DNA of 64,000 bases from Chenopodium formosanum (Eukaryota; Streptophyta; Magnoliopsida; Caryophyllales; Amaranthaceae), in contig CM044868.1 in the NCBI GenBank assembly GCA_024500155.1, positions 36,195,665-36,259,664 of the forward strand, given 5' to 3'. The notes beneath the pieces are model-generated. The model saw only the letters and a list, made by a program, of their open reading frames with translations, searched no databases and was not told the DNA's origin. Position numbers and translations under genes: made by a program. Of this stretch, positions 31,902-45,000 are shown one piece after another (the stretch's first letter is position 1; every line of letters begins with the position of its first letter).

Positions 31902-31947
31902 GGGGTGTAAAATCACTTACTCGAAGGATGAAGGATGAAGGATCCAT

Positions 31948-32742
31948 AACTCCTTGCGTTGGAGAGGATAACAGTGTCGATCTTTGTTTAATTTCTATTG
32001 TTTTTTATTTTGATTTGGAAAAAAAGAACGGTTTTTGGTTTTTGGACAAAAGATATATAGTAAGATAGAAGAGTTGACAAGATTTTTTTTTTTTTATGCA
32101 AAGAGTTGACAAGATAATATGTAAAAGTAGCCTATATCATAGCTATTCATCATAAAAACCATCTTGGGAGTAAAAATAAAACAAAAACTAACAATAATAA
32201 CTTATAAAAGGAACTTAACAAAGGAACTTAAAAAAAACTGATGCTTTAAAATAAGCGTAAAAGTCATCATTATAAAACATCCACCTATTGAAATAAAATT
32301 TTGTTAGGTTACCATTATTTTGTTATTGTAAAATAAAAGTTGTTATGTTACCATCATTCAATACAACTTTTTGTTTCATTTTATAAGTACAGAAAAATTT
32401 ACTTAATTAAATACAGTTAATTATGAAATATATTTTATTTTTTTCAAATATAGATTAACTGTCATTTTATTTGTGTGGTATGTGTCACAAAAATTTATTA
32501 GTGTGGTACTAGAGTGTTGGCAAATACTGTCAATTTTGTAATGAAAAAAAGAGACTAATATCAATTGAAATTAGGTAAATTCATGTTATTCCAAATTAAA
32601 TATATAAATTCATTCATGTTATATGATACATCAATATAACATTTTGATAAATATATAAAATATTCACAACGGAAAAGGTACAGAATGTTATATGTTATAT
32701 GGACTACTGTACCCCGTCCACATTTTTGCTCATGGATAAATA
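31948..32742. other. Intergenic, upstream of copy 2
   Basis: Presumed promoter and leader of copy 2 near 31950-32050 (TATATAG-type sequence near 32055). Beyond it is AT-rich sequence with no supported feature. Confidence 0.35.
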
Positions 32743-32750
32743 ATATGAGG

Positions 32751-33291
32751 TAGGGGTAAGCAAACCGAGTACCCGGTCAAAAGTTTAGGACCCGGACTTG
32801 GAATTGGTTGGAATCGGGTCCTAAATTTCGGATCCGGAATAGGAATTTGTTCAATCGGGTCCTAAAATTTAGGAATTGATATTGGAACCACCGGGTACCG
32901 GTTCCTGTTTTGGGTACTTACTTATGTATGTAATTGTTAAAATATAATATAAATTATAATTCTTATTTTAGTTAGGTTTATTTTTAGTGTTTAATACTTA
33001 TATTTATATATGCATTGAGATATTTGTATTTATGTTAAGTATTAATAATACTATTTTAATTTACAATAGATACATTCAACATATTTTTATTATCTAAAAT
33101 TTATTTAGTTTAGCATATATTAGGTAACCAGGTACCCAACCTGTTCCGGTTCCAAAAAGTTGAGAATTGGAATTGGAATTGGTTATAACCGGGTCTTTAA
33201 TTTATTACCCATAATTGGAACCACCGGACCACCAGGTCCAATTCCAGTTTCGGGCCCAATTCCGGGTACCCGGAATTTTCGCTCACCCCTA
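32751..33291. mobile_element. hAT-type non-autonomous element, 541 bp
   Basis: The ends are TAGGGGTAAGCAAACCG and, inverted, TAGGGGTGAGCGAAAATTCC. The exact 8-bp duplication ATATGAGG is at 32743-32750 and 33292-33299. Body sub-ends are rich in GGGTACCCGG/GGTTCC words repeated on both sides around an AT-rich core. No open frame. TIR and 8-bp duplication place it in hAT. Confidence 0.85.
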
Positions 33292-33397
33292 ATATGAGGT
33301 TCAAAAACCATTTAAATACGCCATGAATCTTTTCGGCCATTTTTTACGTTGTTAAATGTAAAAATCATTTGTTACTTATCAATACGTAAGGCACAAA

Positions 33398-33505
33398 TTA
33401 TAAACACATTTTCCTCCAATAAATTGAAGTTTTAAAATTTTAATTTTTTATACTATAAACACATTTTCCTCCAATAAATTGAAGTTTTAAAATTTAAATT
33501 TTATA
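33398..33505. repeat. Two-copy 55-bp tandem duplication
   Basis: ATAAACACATTTTCCTCCAA followed by TAAATTGAAGTTTTAAAATTT occurs twice in direct order about 55 bp apart. The surrounding 33506-34728 stretch is AT-rich without recognisable features. Confidence 0.75.
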
Positions 33506-34728
33506 ATCATAAGTCATAACCATGTATATTAGTTTTGGTCATGACTTACATCGTATTTTTGTGCATATTCTTCAAGTTTTAGATATTTTGTTACCAGGCT
33601 TGCATTAGTATGTGTAAACACCAAAAGCAAAAAAAGTTTAATATCCAAATTACAATTAATTAACTTTTAAGATTAAAGGAATACAATTTTAGGATCCAAC
33701 TCAAGTGATGCACAGGAATCTGATATGCTATTCTAACAAAATATAAATAAAATTTGATATTTTGTAAATTATTCATTCAATAAAAGAATTAAGAATAAAA
33801 TATTTTCATCCTCCATTATGTAATAGGAGAAGATTTTTTATTAAGAAAGAAGATGATTATTCATAATACAGGTTTTAGAGAGGAAGGTAAATTTTAAAAA
33901 ACTTTGGTTAAACTAAGAAGATTACTGACAGTAGATTAGAGAGAATTAAATAAGCAAGATTACGGCTATAGAGAATGGGAGAGAGAGGGTATTAAATAAA
34001 ATAATCTTGAGCATGTACAAAATACAATTATTGCGTGTTAAAAAGGACAAGAAAATTTCTCAAAAAAAAAAAGTGGACAAGAAATTTGATTGTTATATTA
34101 TATAATACAGAGGTTAATCTTTTAAGCTCCCGATGCTACATTTTGTTCGAGAACGGTGTAGGCTTGTGGCACAATATAACTCTAGCTTTTACTGGATAGT
34201 TTAATTTAATTTTAGTATCGTAAGAGCCAGATTAGTAACAAGTTATTGTATAGTGATTAATGTGTTTCTCAAATAATCTCAACACTGATGTGTTTCTCAA
34301 ACCATTGATTAAATCAAAATAGGGTAATCTTTCGACTATGAAAAGATCATAAGGGACAAATCATACTTAGCAAACAAAGACCAATATGGGAAACTATCTT
34401 TAAAAACAAAGTAGTAACAAAATGTTATATAGGATGTGCAAAAGTTATTATATATAAATATCACTAACAAGTCAATATTTATATTAGAAATTGATATGCT
34501 GAGATCATCAATCGCATTACAAAAAATGATACCAACTATTAGTTTTCTTTAAATAATCAACCTCAAATAGCATTTATAATATCAAATAAAATTACTTCTC
34601 CACATCCTTAATTAACATTATTAATAATTAAAACATTAAACCATAAGTATTATATGATTAAAGGCTTAAAGCTACTTTTTTGGGCTAGCCATGAGTAAGT
34701 TCTTTCCACCACATCTACAAGTTATGGC

Positions 34729-35024
34729 TCAGTGCATTGCTCCTAAAAAAAAAAACCTCGACGCCAACGATTGATAACGATGGAAATTTTGTGTACCCCC
34801 ATGTGTGTCGATGAAAAATTCAACAGCTCGTTCGTAAACCCTCCAATTTCTCGACCACCAACAAGAATCGCAGTTACGCACCTCGTCAAATGTTTTGTAA
34901 ATGATCACACAATTGAAGAGGGGTTGGCAACAGAAAGTTTCAAGTTGACTCCAATTGATGTCAACGTTCCTATTCACTCTTGCCCCTGCCTTCTCAGCCC
35001 AATACCTGCTGAGGGATTGTATCT
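34729..35024 (-). pseudogene. Unrecognised family (C-x2-C / T-x-GG), copy B
   Basis: The frame from 35024 reads KIQSLSRYWAEKAGARV, INWSQLETFC, then NCDSCWWSRNWRVYERA, FFIDTHGGTQNFHRYQSLA. It matches copies at 6704 and 63687 over the whole block. The N-terminal W...IFP part is missing or lies in another exon. The C-terminal extension NFHRYQSLASRFFFLGA is not kept in copy A. No start codon context is supported. Probably a gene fragment. Confidence 0.45.
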
Positions 35025-35365
35025 TATAGGAATCTTTTAGTTACAAATATAGTAACATAGATTAAAATTAAGGTATTGAAATAGTTCGTATATCAATATC
35101 CAATATTACTATAATATTATCAATTTTTTTCATCCAACTTAAAATTTATTTTAATTAAAAATAGTCTTTAACTTTGGTAGCATACTTGGTATAAATCTTA
35201 AAATTATGCATAATGTTTATAAGAACAACCAAACCAAATTATTTTATTAAATTATATTCCTCCTTTTTTTATATGTAATAGTTGGATTTGCACATTTGTC
35301 AAGACACAACTTTAACCATCAATAACCTTAATTAAAAACTATTATTTTGTTACAAATATTTCTTT

Positions 35366-36328
35366 GGAAAAATGGAATCTAAAAATCCAACCTTTGACCG
35401 GTCTGACAATAAAAATCCAACCTTTCAGTAATCTCAGAAAAATCCAACCTTTCAGTAATGTTACCTGTTGATGACCGTTTTTTGTAAGTTATGTGCCACG
35501 TGTCAGTCGTTAATTGGTCAATAATTTTTTTAATCATTAAAATAAACAAAAAAAAGTAAAATTGAAAAAAAAACCACCAGCTACCTCCCCCACACCCCTG
35601 CAATTTCCCCCTACCCCAACCAGCCCCATCATCGGGGTCGCCGGATTCTGGCGATCTCCCTCCACCTCCCCACCCCTTGCTGCAACCTCCCTAACCACCA
35701 AAACCCCCTACAATCTAAACCCTAACCACCACACCAAACACCCTATTCGACCCTCCCAAACCAGCCCGACCCCTCCCCAAAACTCCCCACCCTCCCGCCG
35801 ACCACTTATCGACAACCCCTGACCCGTTTCCACCCCTCCCCTCCCCACCCTAAACCCGACCCCAGTTTTCTAATACCCCTGACCCGTTTTGGGGTTGTGG
35901 GTTCGATTTTGGGGTTTTGGGTTCTGGGTTTGAGTTCGGAGTTGTGGGTTTTGGGTTGTGTGTTTGAGTTTGGGTTGTGGGTTGTGGGTTTTGGGGTTCC
36001 GGGTTTAATTTGAGTTGGGGTTATGGGTTGTAGTGGTGGATGGTGTCGTGGTGATAGGTGGTGGTGGTGATAGGTGGGGTTGATAGGTGGGTGGTTTCAT
36101 GGTGCTAAGGTGGTGGCAGAAGTGGTGGTGGTGTAGAGAGGAGAGAGAAAGAAGAGGAGTGAGAAGGAAATTAAAAAAAAAAAATTTAAACCGGTTTAAC
36201 AAGTTAAAGGTCAAATGGACCTGTCAAAGAAGGTGGGGGGCAAAGGTTGGTTTTTTTTTAGATTAATGGAAGGTTGGATTTTTATTGTCAGACCGGCCAA
36301 AGGTTGTATTTTTAGATTCCATTTTTCC
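35366..36328. mobile_element. Mutator-type non-autonomous element, 963 bp
   Basis: The inverted ends GGAAAAATGGAATCTAAAAA continue for roughly 80-100 bp (CAACCTTTG-x-CCGGTCTGACAAT on both sides). An exact 9-bp duplication TATTTCTTT lies at 35357-35365 and 36329-36337. The centre is strongly strand-biased: C/A-rich CACC/CCC at 35570-35880, then G/T-rich GGGTTTTGGG/GGTGGT at 35885-36140. Open frames there are low-complexity and not called. Confidence 0.85.
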
Positions 36329-36394
36329 TATTTCTTTTGGTAAATTATTGTTAAATTAACATCATTCTTTATAATTTTCGTTATAAAGTTTAAT

Positions 36395-36426
36395 TATTAC
36401 CGTGCATGACACGACACTTAACCTAG
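36395..36426 (+). mobile_element. Helitron-like 3' terminus
   Basis: TTACCGTGCATGACACGACACTTAAC is followed by CTAG (36423-36426) and T. The short hairpin CGTG...CACG then CTAG resembles the ends at 24.5 kb. Its 5' end was not found. The Mutator-type element may be nested in it. Confidence 0.4.
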
Positions 36427-36883
36427 TTAAAAAATAATAGCAAAATAGCTTTTAGTGGATACATGGAATTTATTTCCCATACATTTGTTCAAAAACTAGT
36501 AAATAATAAGATAAAAATGTGACATGTAGCTTTAAGTTAGTAATATTTTTTTTTTTTTTGTGTGTTTGGTAGTGCATAGAGCCACAAGGAAAATGTGAGA
36601 ATCGATCTCAGAATCTCCTAAAACCGGGGGGGGGGGGGGAAGCTCTACCTACTTGAGCTATCCCTCACTCTCAATCATCAATCAATCAATTACATACTAT
36701 TAAAGTCGAAACTAAAAGTGACACTTGGCAAAATATTATTAAAAGTTTTCACTCCAAATAAATATACTTAAAAAAAATTCATTATAAATAGAAGGTTTGT
36801 ACTGAACTTAGGATTTTTTTCGTTGTACAAAATCTAAAGTAAGCTTCTTATAATCTCAAATTGCCCATTACAAGTGTTAGGTC

Positions 36884-37059
36884 GGGTCTGTTCTCATACG
36901 TTGAAGTCAGTTCAGTTCAGTTCAGTTCAGCTTAGTTCAGTTCATTTCAGTTTAGTTCATTTTAGCTCCTAATTTCCTTCTCTTAAAAAATATTCATTTC
37001 ATTTTAGTTCAGCTCAATTCAGTTTATTTCAGCTAACTTCAGTCAATGAGAACAAGCCC
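36884..37059. mobile_element. MITE-like element with AGTTC repeats
   Basis: The ends GGGTCTGTTCTCATACGTTG and, inverted, GGGCTTGTTCTCATTGACTG bound 176 bp made largely of AGTTC/AGTTT pentamers. A target duplication is not evident. Its TIR start resembles the PIF-type MITE at 4714. Confidence 0.5.
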
Positions 37060-38012
37060 TTACTTATTACCAATTGGATGTTGTATAGTTGTGATTATGA
37101 CTACACTTGGTAGGGAGAACCTGTGTTCGATAGTGGGGAATGACAAATGAATTTAGCAAAACTCCCTTGCATAACAAACAATTGAAATTGTGACACATAA
37201 CCAAAGTGAAAGAGATTGTCATATATGGCTTCCTATAAAAATTATTATAGACATGCATGTGTTTATTTTTGGACTAGATATTTAAAAAAATTAAATCGTA
37301 ACAATTTTGGGTAATAATTTTGGAATAATTTGTTTATTTTTTAATCCTTTCTAGTAAATGATGACACTTTTGCATTTAGAGTTTAAATTATGTGACTAAC
37401 CTAACGATTATAATTCTATACCAGCAATATTAGTCAATAAATAATTTAAATTATTAATGAATACACAATAGTCTTGTTTGAAAGGAGGAACAAATATATA
37501 GTGCATAGTTTATTGAAAAAAAAAAGGGAAATTGTTTTAAATTTATCTTGTAAATTAGAATAGAAAGGGATATTTAACCAATATACAAGAGTGACACACT
37601 ACAATCCTACAATAAACAATAATTACCAAGCCCTTTTGACTAAACAAGTGTATCATATACCAAAAAACATACAGTATAATGCTTCTTGTTTACTTCCACC
37701 CTAAATTTTCTTTATTTTAATTAGATAATTAAAATACCCAAAATGAAAGGAAAACATTAAAAAAAAATAAAAAGGTAATGATATATTTCATTTTTAGTAC
37801 TCATATTTTGGTAATTTATCGACAATTAATGAATAAATCGATGTCATAAATTTAAATTTAATTATATTTTTTACCTTTAAGCTACTTAGTTGAATTTTTC
37901 CAAAATGAATTTCAATGGTGATAATGCCTAATTGATAAATTGGTTGTATAAAGAAGTTCATCAAATCCCTTAAAAAAAATACTAGCTATATATAACTACT
38001 AACTGCCCTTTT

Positions 38013-38049
<37 letters not shown>

Positions 38050-38284
38050 GAAAAAAAAGAGATTTACTTGTTAACTACTAACTGCCCACGGGATTAAAAA
38101 TTTCTAAAATTGGTTTTGATACTTAATCTAATTTCAAATTATTAACCCATTTCTTTCAACTACCGTTTTGTCGGAGTATTCTCTAAAGTGCCATATCTTC
38201 CCGTGTATCACTCTAAAACTCCCTCCTTGTATCACTGTCAACCTCTCTTTCTTCACCTTTGTCTACAACTACTTTCAATAAGAA
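37060..38284. other. Intergenic with a 40-bp A tract
   Basis: AT-rich, with an A tract of about 40 bases near 38015-38050. Upstream of the copy-4 ATG a CT-rich leader (38165-38280) is plausible 5' untranslated sequence. Nothing else recognised. Confidence 0.4.
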
Positions 38285-40699
38285 ATGGCTATGATAACAC
38301 TGTGGCATGGGGGCAAGTTGGAATCAACTCCCATTCGAAGGTATGTTGGCGGCTCGTCTCACACATTTGATTTTTCAAACGGAAGAATTCGGTGTTGATA
38401 ATTTTAAATCCAAAATCCATAAATTGGGGTACCCTAAATATAAATTAAGGTATGTAGGTTCAATTGAGGATTTACCAAATGAGCTTTATGTAGTTGATAA
38501 AATGAGGGATTTCAAGAACCTAAAAAGCATGGTGCTGTCCAAAGGATTTGTAAATATCTTAATTAAAGATATTTCGAAGAAATCAACGCCAATTGAAGCA
38601 TCGATTGACAATACGAGTTCAACCCCAAGTCATGGAACAGGTGAAAATACTCATGAAGCTGGAAAGTGCCGAAGGAAACACGTTATAGATGGTCCAAATC
38701 GGCGCGATGTTCCGATTGTAACTGGGTACAATAAAGAATTTGATGAAGAACTACAGGTTAGTGTGCCTTCCAAATCTAAATTTTGAAGCATTTGATAAAT
38801 ACCCTATTCCACAGCATTGTTAATTTTATTGTCAATTTCTTAATCGACAGTGAGTCAGTGATATATAGGTTGCCCCTAATTTAGTAATTTAATTGAAATA
38901 GATGGACACAATTTTATCAAGTAATTACTCTCCTTTGGAATTCAATTTACCTAGATGAACAGTAAACATAATTCAAGTACGATTATTAGTCACAAATAAT
39001 AATATGAGTGTATGGCACATTCTAATTAATTTTAAATACCAATTTAATCATTAATAAGGTGGATTTTAAGTTATGAAAAAATATTCTAATTACTATAAAC
39101 TAATATTTTTGCTGTGTTTCTTATTTAATTTAATTTTAATTTTTGTCTTAAAACATTCTAAATGTGTAGAGTAAATCATTGGAGGATTTTGAATATCATG
39201 TCTTGATCACTGTCTCCTTAATATTGTCAATATGGTTTTAGTTAATGTTACCATTAAATTGTGTAATTTACAAATGATTTTTAAGTTAGCAATGTTAATG
39301 TAACCTATTACCAATTAATATTCCATATTATCTTTGTTGGTGGTACTTGTTACCAAATAACATTCTATCGTGCATTAGTTGGTCATACCTTGTACCATGT
39401 AATATTCTGTCTTATCTTTGTTGGTCATACCTGTTACTCAATACTAATCTAACCTTTGCCATTGTAAATTTTAATTCTATTATGTTTTATTTGATGTTTC
39501 AGAGCACTGAAATTGGTAAGAATGCCAATGAAAATGCTAATACTGTTGATGAACATGCACCATATGAAGTTCAAGAGATTCCTACTTCTGTAAGAAATAA
39601 GGTTAGTTTACTCTTACTTAATACACGTGTAACAATATGGTTATTTCAGTTTTATTATCTGTCTAGAAATAATTTTGTGACATTGATAATTATCCAACAG
39701 TGTCCATCATTAAGTTGTGATGTTGCAAGATATGTAAAACTCATTGAAAACTGTCAAGGGATCAACGAGAATGGGTTAAAGATACAGGGTTCAGACATAT
39801 GCTGAAGATAAACATCACCCATATTGACCTTGTGTTTTGTGTCTGGATAACCTCTTTTTTGACGCTACAAAAATGACTCTTACTATAAGGGACAACATAT
39901 CAGTCATCATAGATGATGAAATGGTTGGTTGGGTATTAGGTATTCCTGCTGGGCCTATCTGTTTCTCCCTGAAGAATCTGACATGAAAGAGTTCAAACAA
40001 TGGAAGATGAAATACAAGCAAGGTACAATGTATGGTGCTATAACGGAGTCTGTAGTGTACAACATGGTTCTGTCTGAGGAAAGCAATAAGAAACAGTTTC
40101 AACGCCATTTCTTACTATACACTTTAGGTATCCTTCTATGTCCCACGCAAAAGCAAGGGTGGATAAGTCCCCTACACATATATATGTTGGGAAACGCCAC
40201 AAAGTCTTACAAATACAATTGGGGCAAATATGTGCTAGACTGGTTAGTCAAATATCGAAAAAAATGCAAAACGGCAAAAGAGGGCCTAGGTGGATGTACC
40301 CTACTACTTCTGGTAATTCCCTATGAGATTTCATTGTTGTTTTGTGACCTTTGTTCAAAAGCATATACTTATGAACTTCAAGTCGGGCAAATTGATACTG
40401 ATCATAATTTTTCTGTCCTAATGTAGGTGATCTACTTAGATCGAATTGCCCATGGTAGATATGTTGAATGGAATAAATCATCGTGTAGAGTACGCTACTG
40501 GGACCAATCTGATGTTGATTATGCTTTAAAATCTGACATGGGAAGTGATGGAAGTTATGGTGCTGCACAGGTAGTTGAACATTTCATTATCTTTTAGATT
40601 GAAAACTCTTTAAATCAAATAATTCACTCGTTGTTTTGTTTATGTTGTTCGCAGGCTGTGGAAAATGTTTTTTACGGTCAAGATTACCCAACAAATTAG
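38285..40699 (+). pseudogene. PB1-like/Ulp1-family relative, copy 4
   Basis: Exon 1 (38285-38756) starts MAMITLWHGGKLESTP and RRYVGGSSHTFDF, the pattern of the PB1-like domain found at the N-terminus of plant transposase-related proteins. It shifts frame near 38390. Exon 2 is 39503-39601 and exon 3 39701 to about 40314 with at least three frame changes. Its pieces read RYVKLIENCQGI, KDTGFRHMLKINI, IIDDEMVGWVLGIPAGP, RHFLLYTLGILLCPTQ and NWGKYVLDWLVKY, matching the central domain of copies 2 and 3. Exon 4 (40427-40570) reads IYLDRIAHGRYVEW ... GSDGSYGAAQ and exon 5 ends FYGQDYPTN, TAG at 40697. It lacks AT-hooks and any Ulp1 part. It lies on the opposite strand to the other copies. Confidence 0.6.
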
Positions 40700-42037
40700 A
40701 GGTGCTTATTCAATGTTTGTTAGTGTAGATTATTGTCTACAAAGTATTTACCTACTACTTGAAAGGATGATTATGTGGTATGACCAGTTTGAACAACGAT
40801 TTATTTGTTTTTCGATTACATTTCTTAGTATTCTCTGCTAATTATATATTTAGTATTGTAAACTGTTTTCATAGTATCATATAGTAGTATATTATATATA
40901 ACTTTAAGTAATTTTGAGTTTGGGTGTGTTCTACGAAGGTTTTTATCAAGTACAAATCATCTTTGAAGGTTATGTGTTGGACTTTCTTTGCTACCATCGA
41001 ATCTCATATAAGTGACACTCATTAAATTTTTCTTATCATAAAAATTTGTGTATTTGCTTAAGTATTTGTGTATTTTCTTGAGTTCCTTAGTTGCAAACCC
41101 AATAAACAAATTTTAGGGAAAGAATGGGGTGGGACATGTAGATGAGAGATAAGTTGGGTGCTACAACATTATTCATCTTTGAAACTTTTATTTTACAAAG
41201 CATTTTTACAGCATTTTTCTTGGACTTTTCCCGGCATTTAGAAAGGTTGACTTCGATAGGTGCTTAAAGCCCTTGAAAATGGTGTAATGGGCATGATCGG
41301 CTAAAGGTCACTGCCACTTCACAAATTGGGTTCGAAACTAATCAAACCCCGATACCTTTAGCAGGCTGTGAGTGGGTATGTTGTCCTTTTAATTAAAGCC
41401 TTTGGAATATTAGGTATAAAAACTGAAAAAAAATAATGTATGTAGATATATTTTTTAATTTGGGTTCCCAAAGCCTATGAGACCCACGTATCCAGTAAAA
41501 TTATTCAGCACCAGAACAAAAGTTAACCTTTTTTTTTATTCACTTTACATATTATTAGTTGGGATAATTTAGGTAAATTCAATAATTCATACCCTTCATC
41601 TGTTTCCTTTCTAATTATTAGAAAAGAAATTTTAATATCGTTTCGCTTACTAATTCAATCTGTATTTATTCCATCCTCAAAGTGGGGAAGTTTATTTAAT
41701 GTTGGAGTTACAGATTACTATTTAGTTGTTGCTACTAACATATGGAGTATTTTTATCATGACATTCTATAACAACGTATAATCTGTTGCCTACATCGGCC
41801 TCAACAGATATAACCACAATGTAATTTAAAGCAAGCTTATCATCAATATGAAAGAAGACACCTCAAGGTTTGTTCTGCATTAAGTTGCTACTATAGATAT
41901 AAAATTCATCATATATACATATATTTCCACACATAATGAATAAATTTAGAAAACTATTTACGATCACTTCAAATAGTTACATCAAACACAAATTTGGATT
42001 TCATAGTAGGTATTAATTTCCTATTATGTCCTTCAAA
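40700..42037. other. Intergenic, nothing recognised
   Basis: AT-rich sequence between two convergent family copies. No open frame, TIR or LTR pattern was identified. Confidence 0.4.
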
Positions 42038-45000
42038 TCAAACACCCTTGACCATTTCCCACACGGAATAACGGATCTCGTTCATATCGTCCATTAGAGA
42101 ACTTCACTTTGTAGCGCTCTTCATCACCGTCATATGCCTTAGAACAAAAGGGTTTATATTACTAAAAGGGGTTATAAGATAAACTCAAAGATGTAAATTG
42201 TATTCACTCGAAGAACTTACCACATAGGGGAACATTTTACTGTCATAATTGTGGGGATATGCATATTTAGTGTCAAACACATAGATTCTTGCTTTCTTCA
42301 AACTTATTATGTATAACGTCCATCTACCCTCATAAAATACTAGACGGAATATCTCCAATTTTACAGTGAAATTAATACATAATTGTTTTCCTGAACATAA
42401 ATCAGAAAAACATAACACAACAAAATCAACTCCAAAAACAAAGGTGTTAATTTGTAGGTAATTTCAATACCAACTCTTTTATAGTCCTCCAAACTGTCAC
42501 CAAATGAAGTATCTGTCTCAATGCTAGCAACATGTTCATTCACCATGCCCGCAACATCCTCATTTGTTGTTAGTTTCTTAATAGCCTCACGCTCCATGAA
42601 AAACATGGTAGAGGTTTATATTTCATACAAATATTTGAAAAGAAAATATTTGATACTAATATATTATTTAACATGTTACTATGTGTTAAAGAATAAGCAC
42701 CAAGTAAGTTTCTAGCATAATGTACGAATGCCTTGCAGCTACAGGAGTAAGATGACTAATGTCATTTAAAAATTTACCGTACGCATCCATGACATAATCC
42801 ACAATTGTCCCGTTAATTTTAAAAGAATCATGCAGCATCTCACGAGACAACGTCAGTCTTTTACCCTTATATAAAAGTGTACACCTCAACCTGTGGATTG
42901 AAAAGATTAACCTTTAAATCAACATATCATATTTCCACCTAAATCAACTATCGATCATACTCTATCAATCAATTTACAACTTTTACATTTAAAAAAATGC
43001 TACAAATAACAAAACAAAAGAAAAATTAAACTTACGACTCATCGCCTTTTGACTTCATTGATAAAATTTCACCAACCATTCTTCTGTATGTGGTAGAAAT
43101 AGTAGGCCCCTCTGCATGCGGTCTAGGGGTGGCTTGGCGAACATCGTCCGATGATTCTCTACCGGTACCTACTCCATCGACATTCTCCTTTTCCTTTACA
43201 TTTTCTTAAGATGTCATGATAACAGCTTATTATGAAAAAGAAGTTTTGATAAATATTTGATAACATATATTTTGGTTTACAACTAACCATTACAGACACA
43301 TCAAACTCTTTCGCTATCAGCTCTTCACAGACACATAAATATTTCGGGGTCTTTAGAAGAATTGCAACAACCACTTTTTTTAGAACGAATATCAGTACTT
43401 GCCTTGCTATCAGCTCCAATCTTGCTTTTAGAAAGATCCTTTCTAGAAGATGCCTACAATACAAAAGTAAATTAGTAACATGACCATATCAAACCAACTT
43501 AATGAGATTCTTAAATAATATTAAAACATGAGCAGAGGTTGACATCAAATGCGTCTTACCCTATCATTTTCACTTTCACTGTCACTAAAGTCTAAGTTTT
43601 TTTGTTGGTGCGCATCTTTGCAAGGAGGTAACACATTCTTGGGTTTCTTAGTGGGTGGCAAATCTACGTCCTATCATGAGAAAGAAGAAAGTTAGATAAT
43701 TGGCAAGGTAATCGATTCAAAACAAAAGAAAAGAAACAATTAAAGACCCACCGACAGCTCTTCATCGGCTGAAAAAAACTCAGAACTTGAGCTTCTGTTT
43801 CCAACTATTTCCTGCCATAGTGACAAAACCACATCAGGTACTATTTAATGTAGGATGTTAAATCAAAATGTAGTTTGAACCACATTAACCTCTTCACTGC
43901 TTGAAGACGACTTGGATATTTTTTCCTTTCCACTTACTTGGCCAATTTCCGCTCTTGGAAGATTCTACGATAAAAACACACGTTAAATATATCAGTTAAT
44001 AACTAAGATACATATGTAAAAAAAACATTATCATATCAATTCCATAATAAATATTTTGTACACACTCACATACCTTAGAAGTACATGCAGAAATAACGGT
44101 ATTAGATATCTTCTTCTTACCCATTTTAATACTTTGTACATCCTGCTACAAAATAAACAAGCATATAGTACTGATCGAGTTAGTAGAAGTTTCAAAATGA
44201 ATTTTTAGTAATTAGTAACCCAAGTAGTAACCATTTTACCTCATCACTGCTTGAAGTGATGGTCCTCTTTATACTTGGGCTTTTTCCCACTAACTCGTTC
44301 CTAAAAACTCAAAAAGAGATAAAAGGAATAAAATCAACTTATAAAGACCAACATCTAGTTCAAACCAAATTATACTTCCTCACTACTTGTTTAAATACAA
44401 CCCTAAAATTTCTCTCCCCAACAATTTTGCGCCTACTTAATTTATGTACCTCCTCCATTGGAAACCAAAATTCACTTATTAACCTAAACATTACAAACTA
44501 AAATATATAATCATCAACACTTCAAATAAAAGCATGCCATATGTCTCATCCTTCAAGTTTGTGCCGTTGTATTTTAATGTATTTTCTTCCTATTTAACAA
44601 CTAAATAAGTAACCACTTCTACATGCTAAATTACATAAACATTAAACAATAAATACATAAATACCTCACTACTACTTGTAGCCTTCGATCTTGTTTTTTT
44701 GGTGATAGCTTTTACCGCCTGGTTACCATCATTCTCATCATTTGAGTCATCATTCCCAGCAGTAAATTCATCACTCTCTGATGCCTAATGTAAGAATAAA
44801 AAATTTAAACCACACAATAGATTGTCTAAAAAAATAAAAAATAAAATACACAATAGGAAAATACTTCTTTAATTAGTAACAAAATATCCTCATAAAACAT
44901 CAATTTACCTCATCAGTAGTTGAATAACTCCCACCCTTTTTTCTTCTTTTTATGCTCAACTTTGGCCTTTCCTGCTCTATGTGGTAAATTCCTTATTCTT

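Larger units (their letters stand above)
11041..31947 (-). pseudogene. AT-hook/Ulp1-like family, copy 2 (whole locus)
   Basis: This is the most complete family member, read from an ATG at 31947 (MDPSSFILR, donor GTAAGT) to a TAG at 11041-11043. It is interrupted by a solo LTR in intron 1 (31389-31901), an inverted exon duplication (26443-27047) and the 11.27-kb retroelement inserted in an exon at 12654/23926. Order along the gene: triplicated acidic exons (28.6-30.8 kb), KPGRQRK and KRGRPR basic exons (27.65-27.72 and 27.45-27.52 kb), the conserved central domain (27360-26443), linker exons IAYLDRLN (26.2-26.34 kb) and VVHGVVYGKDYPIG (26.0-26.11 kb), basic/acidic exons (25.77-24.91 kb), and the Ulp1-like exons. 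Frameshifts occur in at least three exons. The domain order is shared with copy 3, which supports the gene model. Exon edges are by eye and no transcript evidence is available. Confidence 0.5.

Noticed and set aside
35562..35822. Pro/Thr/Ser-rich 86-codon frame
   Set aside because: It is the C/A-rich core of a non-autonomous Mutator-type element, low complexity only.
37995..38055. Poly-A tract as a retrotransposed mRNA tail
   Set aside because: No coding sequence or retro-element 3' end precedes it and no target duplication is visible.
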